The notes under the pieces were generated by a model. That model did no database searches and was not told the DNA's origin. It saw only the letters and a program-made list of their open reading frames with translations. DNA of 64,000 nt from Vanessa cardui (Eukaryota > Arthropoda > Insecta > Lepidoptera > Nymphalidae), in assembly GCF_905220365.1 (NCBI RefSeq), contig NC_061135.1, forward strand, positions 12,491,501 to 12,555,500, written 5' to 3'. Positions 18,878 to 27,916 of the stretch are shown here, piece by piece. Numbering within the stretch: the stretch's first letter is position 1; each line of letters begins with the position of its first letter. The translations under genes and the position numbers were made by a program.

Positions 18878-20414
18878 TAGTTAGGGTCGACTGGGTACGA
18901 TTGAAACAATTTAGCTTCTATGCAGTGCCGTAAAAAGCCTAACTGCGCCCTATATAAGCAGACCCTTTGCCTATTTTACTGTCTCACTTACTAAAACTTA
19001 AACGCAGGCTCACTACTGCAAATACGTTGCCCATTAACGATAAACACTAAACACAAATACGCTCGTGCGCTACCAAAAAAATAAGCGCGATGTACGTTTT
19101 TAATGATACTAGCATGTAAGTACGTTTGTATTGGAATCGAGTACTAGGGGCTCAGCGGAATCTTAACAAGAGCAGAACGAAAAAACAATAGTCCTGCCCA
19201 GTCTGTCTATTCTTGCGCCCCCGAGAGTCTACTCCCTATGCCTGGGCACTGGTGGCACCGCCCTATTTACGCCACTACTTCTATGGCTTATAATTTAGTA
19301 TGCTTTTAGCTATAATATGGTTTTATAAAAATAGTTCCCGGATTACTATTTTTAGAAATATATGAAATTTAAAACAAAAACATATTTTGTTTCAATCGTC
19401 CGATTGAAACAGCGATTGAGGGAGTTGAAGCAGGTAGAAATAATACAATAAACACTAATGAAACATGTTTTATATAATACTAGTAGGTACTAATTATATC
19501 ACATTATGTGTATTTCATTAATAAATTCTTGATGACTGATGTTCAAGATTTTAATACTCCTAAAACATTTATCAGTTTCTGACGTGTTGTAAATGTCTGG
19601 TAAGTATATCAGAATAAATAGTTGATTTTCTAGTTTTTCGGCCTTTATTACTGTTACTTCGGGGTGCTTTTTCAGTTAATTTAGGAAAGGTAATAACGGT
19701 GGTTTTTTAGTTTCAGTTGGTTTTTCATTAGACATAGAAACAGCTGCAGGCTCAATATTATTTTCAGGATTAGGTCGATCTCAGTAAATGGATTCCGGTT
19801 ATATGGGTAAATAGACACTCGTTTTGCGAAAGCCGGCTTGAGTATATCGTATTCGGTATATCGTAGTGGTCAGTCGCTTTTTGTAGTGAACCTTCAGCTT
19901 TTACCTCCTCGTATGCATTACATTTAGCTGGGCAAGTGAACATTCCCTCTGGAAGTTTTCGCCACACTTACTCCAGGCATGTATAAAAGATTAACATTAA
20001 TATTTGTCTGTATCAACCGTACCCACAAAAATGTTTCAACTGTCCCCAACCCCACTTTTGATAAATTATCGTTTATTAATACGTCACCGATAATAATCGA
20101 TTAAGAATAGTCATTGTCCCTTATTCTACAGGCGTCATTATAATCGCAAACGGACATTCAATATATTCACTTTGAATGAGAAAATAATATGAGCTTTAAT
20201 GTCAGAACAAGAATGCTTACTTTTGAGTGATAAAAAACAAGGTCCTATATTTAACAACGTGTGGGAACCGGCGCGGCATTGATTTTATGTTTGGACCTGC
20301 TGACCACTCCGTCTCCTCTTTGAACCCATCACTTCTCGCGTAACCGTTTACGAGATATTCGCTCTATTTCAACCGCCCTGTGTTTCAACTTTCAACCGTA
20401 CCTATTCTCCCCTA
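18878..20414. mobile_element. Pogo-like DNA transposon, internally deleted
   Basis: Candidate TIRs are TAGTTAGGGTCGACTGGGTA at 18878, continuing CGATTGAAAC, and its diverged inverse ending 'ccgtacctattctccccta' at about 20414. Both are bounded by TA, the target of pogo/Tc1-type elements. The interior holds minus-strand transposase relics (19580-19975). The left interior has no clear coding content. Confidence 0.55.
19580..19975 (-). pseudogene. Pogo/CENP-B-type transposase relic
   Basis: Minus strand, about 19967-19785: 'YEEVKAEGSLQKATDHYDIP' is the psq/pogo helix-turn-helix (usual pattern: EEVK.G..SL.KAA..YGIP). The C-terminal part follows almost directly: 'PENNIEPAAVSMSNEKP', 'KPPLLPFLN', a stop, then 'RKTRKSTIYSDIPD', the serine/basic tail typical of this family. 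The whole DDE catalytic region is absent, so this copy cannot transpose. Confidence 0.65.
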
Positions 20415-20627
20415 CATTTCATACAAATTAACGCATTAGACAATAAATACATTGACCTCCGGAACAAATATTTCATGTTACATCATATAACAGATTTAGT
20501 ATTCAGAAATATTTATTTAATATTCAGCTATGAGTAGCACCTAAAAGCCATTAATTTATGAATTGAATCGATCATTCTTCGCTGTTTATATGACTTTAAA
20601 TTAAAAAAAAACATTACTGTAGCGCCA

Positions 20628-20706
20628 TCTGTTGTCGCCTATAATATTTTTATTTTAAATCATTTGTTTTAGTTCTAAATGTTTACAACAGATGGCACTA
20701 GTCGTG
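20628..20706. mobile_element. Small MITE with GCGCCATCTGTTG-type ends
   Basis: Ends 'agcgccatctgttgt' and 'acaacagatggcact' are imperfect inverted repeats around ~50 bp of AT-rich DNA. A related pair bounds 46098-46235. Confidence 0.55.
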
Positions 20707-20721
20707 TGAAAGAGATACTAT

Positions 20722-21022
20722 TATGAGTCGAGATGGCCCAGTGGTTAGAACGCTTGCATCTTAACCGATGATTCCGGGTTCAAACCCAGGCAAGCACCGC
20801 TGATTCATGTGCTTAATTTGTCTTTATAATTCATCTCGGTCTCAGCGGTAAAGGAAAACATCGTGAGGAAACCTGCATGTGACAAATTTCATAGACATTC
20901 TGCCACATGTGTATTCCACCAACCCGCATTGGAACAGCGTGGTGGAATATGTTCCAAACCTTCTCCTCAAAGGGGGAGGCCTTTAGCCCAGCAGTGGAAA
21001 TTTACAGGCTGTTGTTGTTGTT
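20722..21022 (+). mobile_element. SINE family I, reference-quality copy
   Basis: tRNA-like head GATGGCCCAGTGGTTAGAAC (A-box region), GGTTCAAACCC (B box), 'ctcagcggtaaaggaaaaca', 'ggaacagcgtggtggaatat', 'agcccagcagtgga', then (TTG)n. About 300 bp. Short frames inside it and its sisters are not genes. Confidence 0.92.
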
Positions 21023-21156
21023 GATACTATTATGTATTTTCTTTTATGAATTTGCAATATTAATTAAGGCATTACCGAATTGGCAGATAGGATGTTATGA
21101 AACTATTCAATTGTAAATGTTAATCATTTATATAATGTTTTAAAAACACTAAGAGT

Positions 21157-21430
21157 ATGTAAATTTATGACCACTGGGCAAAGGTGTCTTCTCGCTATGA
21201 GGAAAAGGTTAGAGCTTATTCCACCACGCTGCTCCCATGTGGCAGAATTTCGTTGAAATTATACATATGTACATTTCCTCACGATATTTTCCTTCACCGC
21301 TGAGTATGAGATGAATTATAAACATAAATTAAGCATATGGAAATTCAGTGGTGCTTGCCTGGGTTTAAATCCGTGATTATTATGTGATTATTAAGATGCA
21401 CGCGTTCTAACCACTGGGCAATCTCGTCAC
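21157..21430 (-). mobile_element. SINE family I, diverged full copy
   Basis: Minus orientation, from 'taaatttatgaccactgggc' to 'ccactgggcaatctcg'. Carries 'cctcacgatattttccttca' and 'gcttgcctgggtttaaat'. Confidence 0.8.
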
Positions 21431-21489
21431 AGCTGTATTTATTCCTATAGCCGTATTAATCTTTTCTTATCATTAGGTACAATATTAGA

Positions 21490-21555
21490 GATACCTTGCC
21501 CCAGAAAGGATTTATTGACTTTGGGATTAATAAACTCAGCGTAATAAGTTTATCT
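21490..21555 (-). repeat. Family III (RTE-like 3' end) fragment
   Basis: 'aaaggatttattgactttggg' and the 'gcgtaataagtttatc' block match the distal part of the family at 30712-30960. Confidence 0.5.
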
Positions 21556-21629
21556 GAATTTTTTACTTCTTATGTTTATACAATGACTGGCGACCCTGGC
21601 TTCGCACAGGTATTTGATGCATTTTTTTA

Positions 21630-21906
21630 AGGTATAGGTTGGCGGACGAACTTATGGGCCACCTGACGGTAAGTGGTCACCATCACCCATACACAATGAC
21701 GTTGGAAGAAATATTAACTATTTCTTACATCGTCAATGTGCAACCAACCTTTCGAACTAAGATGTTATGTCCCTTGTGCCTGTAATTACACTGCCTCACT
21801 CACCCATCAAACCGGAACACAACAAGACCAAGTACTGTTGTTTTGCGGTAGATTAACTGATGAGTGTGTGGTACCTACCCAGATGTGCTCGCACAAAGCC
21901 CTACCA
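21630..21906 (-). mobile_element. Family II short retroelement, near full length
   Basis: Runs from 'ataggttggcggacgaactt' to 'gctcgcacaaagccctacca'. Open frames across it are artefacts of the repeat. Confidence 0.82.
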
Positions 21907-22279
21907 CATTTTTATTGAGAATTTATTCAAGGAAATATGTCCCCAAATCGTACGTCTATAGACAAAATTTGTCATTTACATCGCAATTAAAACATTGCGT
22001 GGGATACTTAAATAGAATTTTAGCGGAACCCAATACAGAAAAAGCTTCTCAATTAATAAAATTAGTTAAGGTCGGCCTTTGTACTAGAACGGATGATGTT
22101 ATATTATAAGTAGTACTAAATAAATTAACTTTAATTACTTAATGGTTAATTTTAGAGTGGCATATTCGTCGCGAAAAAAATCTTTAAAGAAAGAAATAAA
22201 AAGCAGTTAAGAGGAATAGTATTTTAATGTTTATATGTATATACATAGACAGATTTGTTTTAGTGCATTAGGTAAGTAC
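21907..22279. other. Intergenic DNA, no gene seen
   Basis: An 81-codon frame overlapping 21864-22109 begins inside the family II repeat and has no recognisable domain. Confidence 0.45.
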
Positions 22280-22620
22280 CAGACTAGTAATCGCCGGCGG
22301 CTTTGCTGGCATGCATGTTTAGGTAAAGAAATATAAGATAATCCAAGAAAGCCTTTCTTGGATTATCTTATAAGAAAGCCTTTCTTGGATTATCTTATAT
22401 ATATTGGGGGATAAAATAAGAGATCATAGTAGCTCCAATCTTTAATTTCAGTTCAATCAGTCGAAAATCTAAGATGATTTATACAAACTTTCATCCCCTA
22501 CCAAAATCCTTTCTTAGCCTACGTCATAAAATGTAGCTGTATGCCTAGGCCGATCCGTCCAGTGATTTGCGTTGTGCGTTGATTATGCCAGTTAGTCAGT
22601 TATATTGAGATGTATTTATG
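22280..22620 (+). mobile_element. Family VII repeat with internal hairpin
   Basis: Begins 'gactagtaatcgccggcggc', the diverged start block, and ends near 'ccagttagtcagttatattg'. It contains the perfect hairpin at 22332-22402. Confidence 0.5.
22332..22402. repeat. Perfect 20-bp palindrome plus duplicated arm
   Basis: TATAAGATAATCCAAGAAAG (22332-22351) is followed after one base by its exact inverse (22353-22372). The right arm is then repeated almost in full to about 22402, preceded by AGAAAGC. Confidence 0.9.
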
Positions 22621-23230
22621 TGTAAATCAAAAGTTTATCTATTTCAATTCCTACCATTAGAATATACAATACGGTCTTCTTTAACTCACGTGTTGTATTG
22701 TCAATTTAATCACTAGATTCATCTGTAAAAATACTTTATCAGAACGATAACGTTTCTATCGATATCAATAATCAAGATTAGATCTATAATGAGTTAATTG
22801 TTATGCCACAGAATGAGTAAATTATATTAATTTAAAAAATCTGTACATAAATTTTGCAATGAGGTTTTACTGTTTAATAAAAAATCGTATTTATTCTGAT
22901 AGAGTTTCCGAAGACTTGTGCGATGTTTCCTGAGGATGTTTATTTAAAAAAAAAAAGTATCAGTTTATCAAATCAAGATAACGTCTATATTCAAGTATAT
23001 CAGATTGATTTGATAGTTGTCGAAATTATTAAATATGTTTCGTTTGAGGCATATTCGTATCAAGATTGAAAACATTCTAGAAAAGACAAGAAGTTTGTAA
23101 TGAGCGTAAATTGTGATGAGCTGTTTTAATACGTAATGAGAAAAGGAAATTCATACTAATTGAACTATCAGTAGTCTAAATTTATTGGGGGTGAAACTGC
23201 GAAGCGTAGTTGTATATATAATAATATAAA
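22621..23230. other. Intergenic DNA, no gene seen
   Basis: AT-rich, with an A-run near 22950. No supported feature. Confidence 0.5.
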
Positions 23231-23540
23231 TCATTAGGCAGGTAGCCTACGAGTACATCCTGAGGGGGATGTCGGGTTATGTAAGATTGTACTCACTAAA
23301 AACCCTGCGATTGCCGCCATCAGCACGGTAATGGATGGCTGCGGGATCGCTTTCACAGCACATCCGCTGTCCCTCCCGTACGTTTTTCCGCTCGTGGCTG
23401 GCGGAGCCCGACTCAGGAGGGCGAAGAATGGACTCGCCATCCCCGCAACCCTCGCTGGTGGGTACACCGGCAGTCCGGGGCCATAACCGGATGATATAAT
23501 TTGGAACCATTTTGGATTCTTCTTCAAGATAATAAACAAA
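23231..23540. repeat. GC-rich dispersed repeat
   Basis: A ~300-bp GC-rich block (for example 'ggatggctgcgggatcgc', 'gctcgtggctggcggagccc') with sharp AT-rich borders. Lepidopteran genomes carry many similar blocks (recalled, not searched). Two overlapping minus-strand frames are open, but neither shows a domain. Confidence 0.5.
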
Positions 23541-23618
23541 CGTTTAAAAAAATGAAAACCGACTTAAAAATAAAACTTTATTCCAAATTCTATTATATTT
23601 GTTTCAAAATAATATTAA

Positions 23619-23873
23619 CTTGGTGGTAGGGCTTTGTGTAAGCCCGTCTGGGTAGGTACCACCCACTCATCAGTTATTCTACCGCCAAATAACAGTACTC
23701 AGTATTGTTGTGTTTCGGTTTGAAGGGTGAGTGAGCCAGTGTAACTACAGACTTAAGGGACATAACATCTTAGTTCCCAAGGTTGGTGGCGCATTGACGA
23801 TGTAAGGAATAGTTAATATTTCTTACAGCGCCATTGTCTATGGGCGGTGACCACTTACAATCAGGCCCATATT
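23619..23873 (+). mobile_element. Family II short retroelement
   Basis: From 'acttggtggtagggctttgt' to 'gaccacttacaatcaggccc', with the middle block 'ggttggtggcgcattgacga'. Confidence 0.82.
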
Positions 23874-24561
23874 TATGCATAAAATAAAAAAGATTCCCTA
23901 TTTTAATTTCATTCGTTTTATTATACTTCGTGCTACTGAGTTACACATTTATCATTATTTTTCATTCATCAGCATTATGATCTGATAATCAGACAGCCGT
24001 TATCACCTTATCAAATTAATCTTTGATTTCTCACCTCACAAACGTTTGTAATATTCTAACTCTAAGCGTCTATAACATATGATATATAATGTTTGGATAA
24101 TATTCGTTTCTATATGTTTATTGGGTTGTGATTGGATTATAGTTTTTATTTGTTTATGAGTGAATTTATCGATAAAAAACCCGTTTGTAATATTATATTA
24201 GAATTAACTCACTATTTAGAACGTTGTTAATATTTATGTATATGACTATATAAATATATGTAAAGTAAATTTATAAAAAAAAACCTTTTTTAAATTTCGA
24301 ATTCATAATATACTGAATCGAATATTTTGTTACAGTTTAAAAAGCTTAATTAATTTATTGCAAACTTTTTTTTTTATTATGCGTAGAATATCAAATATAG
24401 AATATATTTAGCGTACAGAAGTGAAATAGATTATAAAAAAGACAAGAATTCAAATTACTTTTAAGCTATTTACTAACAAACCAAAAACAGTTTTTCGAAA
24501 TTTTCTTAGCATAAACAAATTACCAAATCATACATATTGAAGTAAACTGTTTACAACAACG
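23874..24561. other. Intergenic DNA, no gene seen
   Basis: Very AT-rich, several A/T runs, no supported feature. Confidence 0.55.
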
Positions 24562-24718
24562 ATAACTGACTGTAAATTTCCTACGCCTTACTCTCCCTTT
24601 GGGGAGAAGGTTTGACACAACTTAACTATATGAAAATTAAGTTGTGCTTTGTCTAATTTTGAACCCGCAATCAACTGTTAACATGCTCGCGTTCTAACCA
24701 CTGGACCATCTCGGCTCA
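24562..24718 (-). mobile_element. SINE family I, internally deleted
   Basis: 3' end ('gactgtaaatttcctac') and tRNA-like head ('gttctaaccactggaccatc') are present. The central ~130 bp is missing. Confidence 0.75.
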
Positions 24719-24930
24719 GTTAATCTCACAAGTTTAAGTTTAAAATTAATTAAATACAAATACAATTTTTTACAAATTCCAAGTCACGCCAACATTAACC
24801 TTACAGCCCGCGTCCAAAACGAAAAATTAAAAATGGCGACTTAATTCAGTTTCGCTCGCTTTTGTTTTTTTTTTATTTGTTCTAGGCTCTAACCAGTTCT
24901 ATAGATAAAGGGGGTTAGGCATCATCTCGT

Positions 24931-25110
24931 TATCAAATCAAATCAAATCAATTTTATTCAAGTAAACTTCACAAAGAAGCGTTTTTGAATCGTCAACAAT
25001 TAAATACTACCACCGTTTCGGAAAGCAGCTTCTAGCGAGAAGAAACGGCAAGAAACTCGAATAGTTGCTCTTTTTAAATAAACAGATTTACAATGCTTAT
25101 GTAAATGTGC
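24931..25110 (-). repeat. Family III: RTE-like LINE 3' end
   Basis: Starts with a (ATCAA)n run, then 'attttattcaagtaaac', 'tttttgaatcgtcaacaatt', 'gagaagaaacggcaagaaac'. On the sense strand it ends AATAAA...(TTGAT)n, as RTE-type elements do. Confidence 0.6.
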
Positions 25111-25392
25111 AATTTACAGTAATTATTGTCCTATGATGGAACCCGAGCTTCACTCCAGGCGTTTCTTTCAAAAAGTACTCTTTTAATGAATAATATGATT
25201 TATTTATTAATTTAGACTTATCAGACATGATGTTATTTGAAAACGTGAGTCTCATCGTTCAGGATAGTAATGTGGTTTCGATATTCCCACCGTTTATAAA
25301 ACTCTTCGTCTGTTCCGTGTTCTACGTCATACTGATGTATGACAAAAATATCCTAATTATACTTTTTCACGTCTTACCAGCGACAAGAGAGT

Positions 25393-25711
25393 TATAGTAC
25401 GACACAACTTAGATGTAGCATTGGCAAAATTCGTAAAACCGATCAAATCCGAATTAAGTACGCCATCTCAAATAATCAATATTTATTTCTTACCTTAATA
25501 TGATCTTTACACAAACGTAATAACTTGTAATAACATATGACCTAATGTATTCGTTAATTTGACACGTCGACATGGTTAAACTGACGTGAGATTCTATAGC
25601 GACGAATAACGACGAAAACGCGATAGGGAGCTATTTCTATTGGTTGTGTGAATCGGAAGTAATCGGTATAATTGCATTTTCCGATGCTACATCTAAGTTG
25701 GGCGTACTATA
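25393..25711. mobile_element. MITE with ~45-bp terminal inverted repeats
   Basis: Left end TATAGTACGACACAACTTAG continues as ATGTAGCATTGGCAAAA. The inverse (CCGATGCTACATCTAAGTTG, then a GTACTATA end) closes the element at 25711. About 320 bp without an ORF, so a non-autonomous DNA transposon. Confidence 0.65.
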
Positions 25712-26032
25712 TACTCGTACAGTTTGCTGTCACGGCGTACGTGTCAGTTCTACCACATACAATGCATTCATAAATACTACAAAAAAAAAAAATCATGACC
25801 AAGGTATAAAACCAACGACTTATATATATATATATGTATATATAAACTTCTTGGTCATCAAAGTAGTAATAATTGCCTCCATTAATAATTTATTATAAAC
25901 ATAATTTTGGATAGTTGTTGTTGGATGTTATTGCTGTTGCTGATTATTCTCAGGTCTGAGATATTTATTTTAAAAAAGGTTGTATATCTTTTGACAATCA
26001 ATATGTAATTGTATTATAACCGTTGAGGAAAA

Positions 26033-26182
26033 CGTGTTCTAGAGTGGAGACCGCGTCTCGGCAAACGTAGTGTAGGACGTCCTCGGGCACGGCGGAGTGA
26101 CCACTTACGCAAGACGGCTGGCAGGAGCTGGATGCGAGTAGCCCAAGAACGATCTCAGTGGCGTGCAATTGGAGAGGCCTTT
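26033..26182 (+). pseudogene. RTE-type LINE, C-terminal coding relic
   Basis: One open frame reads RVLEWRPRLGKRSVGRPRAR, then 'KTAGRSWMRVAQERSQWRAI' and 'GEAFV'. This is the conserved C-terminal end of RTE-clade ORF proteins (usual pattern WRPR.GKRS.GRP...AG..W...A.DR..W...GEAY). No start and no reverse transcriptase core are nearby. The adjoining SINE (26169-26351, minus) abuts it. Confidence 0.65.
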
Positions 26183-26351
26183 GTTTTGAAGGTCCGAAAC
26201 ATATTCCACCACGCCGTTCCAAAGCGGGTTGGTGCACAAAATGAATTGTAAACACAAATTAAGCACATGACCAATCAGCGGTGCTTGCCTGGGTTTGAAC
26301 CCGTAATCATCGGCTAAGATGAGCGCGTTTTAACCACTGGGCCATCGGCTG
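26169..26351 (-). mobile_element. SINE family I, internally deleted
   Basis: 'acatattccaccacgccgtt', then 'ggtgcttgcctgggtttgaa' and 'taaccactgggccatc'. The middle block is missing. Confidence 0.75.
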
Positions 26352-26970
26352 TAGTTAGATAGATGTGTATCTTATATCTTATTAGCTACAAATTACGGTC
26401 TAATTTCAACCAATAGGTGCCCACTAGTTTATCAGTATCTGTGTACTACTGTATAGTTTATCTGTGACCGTCTGGGTTGGTATCATCAAAAGCCATCATT
26501 ATCCGGTATCATCTGGAAAAACGCTTTACGCGATTCCAAAACAAGAAAAAAAAAAGTGAATTTTGGGCTTTGCGGTGTTTGGGATTCGCCGGTATCCCGA
26601 TCTACGCCGTGGGACACACGTAAGCAATAAATATACGCATTAATTTTGTTAAAAAATAAATATTTAAATCATAGCTAATCCGATTACAAAAAAGGTATAA
26701 TTGTATCGTCTACCCAATCGCTATCAGTTATGTGATTAACTGGATTAGCACAGGAATTCTAAAGACCGATTCATTATACAAATACGCAATACGTTATTAA
26801 ATATGTATCACATAAGTATTATAAACACTCAAAAACATGACAATGAGAATATTTATTGATAAAGGTGATAAAATACAAAATATTCTGGAAGTTAATAGAA
26901 TATTTCTTTATTTTAAAATGGTTAATGTATTTAATCACAGTCAAATGTGACTTTTTCCTTAATGTTTTTC
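26352..26970. other. Intergenic DNA, no gene seen
   Basis: AT-rich, no supported feature. Confidence 0.5.
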
Positions 26971-27308
26971 TTACTGGCAACATCTAGAGCTGAGATGGCC
27001 TAGTGGTTAGAACGCTTGCATCTTAACCAATGATTGCGGATTCAAACCCAGGCAAGCGCCAATTGATATTCATATGCTTAATTTGTGTTTATAATTCATC
27101 TCGTGCTCGGCGGTGATGAAAAACATCGCGAGGTAACCTGTATGTGTCGAATTTCATAGAAATTCTGCCACATGTGTATTCCACCAACTCGCATTGGAAC
27201 AGCGTAGTACATAACATATTCCATGTTCCAAACCCTCTCCTTAATGGAAGAGGAGGCCTTATTTCAGCAGTGGGAACTGTACAGGCTGTTACTTTACTGG
27301 CAACATCT
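26971..27308 (+). mobile_element. SINE family I with intact 15-bp target-site duplication
   Basis: The target-site duplication TTACTGGCAACATCT occurs exactly at 26971-26985 and 27294-27308. The SINE body (26986-27293) has a good tRNA-like head (GATGGCCTAGTGGTTAGAAC). The clean duplication suggests a fairly recent insertion, about 600 bp downstream of gene B. Confidence 0.92.
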
Positions 27309-27916
27309 CAAGGTTCAAACTGTATTCGTAATGCACCTAAATATTATGCATTTTAATATACATATCTTGAGCTGTTTTATTCCCCCTTTGAAAACGCGAA
27401 AGTAATAAGTCAAGAGAACATCATTTATGAGGAATTTTAGCGATAATAATAAATTGAAATGATTCAACACATCTGACAGAATGGATTTATTTACATTTGG
27501 AATTAAATAAAAAAGAACAAAGCTGTAAACAAACGTTTGATATAAATTTATTATACTATTCATGAAAGTAAGCCTTGAAACTTCACTGTGATCTTAGACA
27601 AAGACGTGCCAATTTAAATGTGTTGATATGCATGCATTAATACTTATCGATTCATAACAATGATTTTAGATTTATCATGCACTCGTAAATACATTTTTAT
27701 TAAATCGATACCCTTATTTCATATGATTAAATAAATTAAATCCTTAACAACTAAAATAAACTATGAAATAATATATTTCAATTAGACTCTATTTCCATTT
27801 AATAAAAAAATAAAATAACCTTACTACTAATTAATATTAATTGAGTATTTGTCCTCTATAATATTACTATGATTTGAGTATCTAGTTATATATAGTAAAA
27901 GTAATTAAATAACAGT
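27309..27916. other. 3' flank of gene B
   Basis: AT-rich. An AATAAA on the minus strand overlaps the gene B stop codon (27921-27916), and another lies near 27698-27692. No gene was seen. Confidence 0.45.

Noticed and set aside
20722..21022. tRNA gene
   Set aside because: Only a tRNA-like head with A and B boxes. It is followed by the SINE body and (TTG)n tail and repeated ~20 times.
23234..23539. Protein-coding gene in the GC-rich block
   Set aside because: Two overlapping frames of similar length, no domain, and sharp GC borders like a dispersed repeat.
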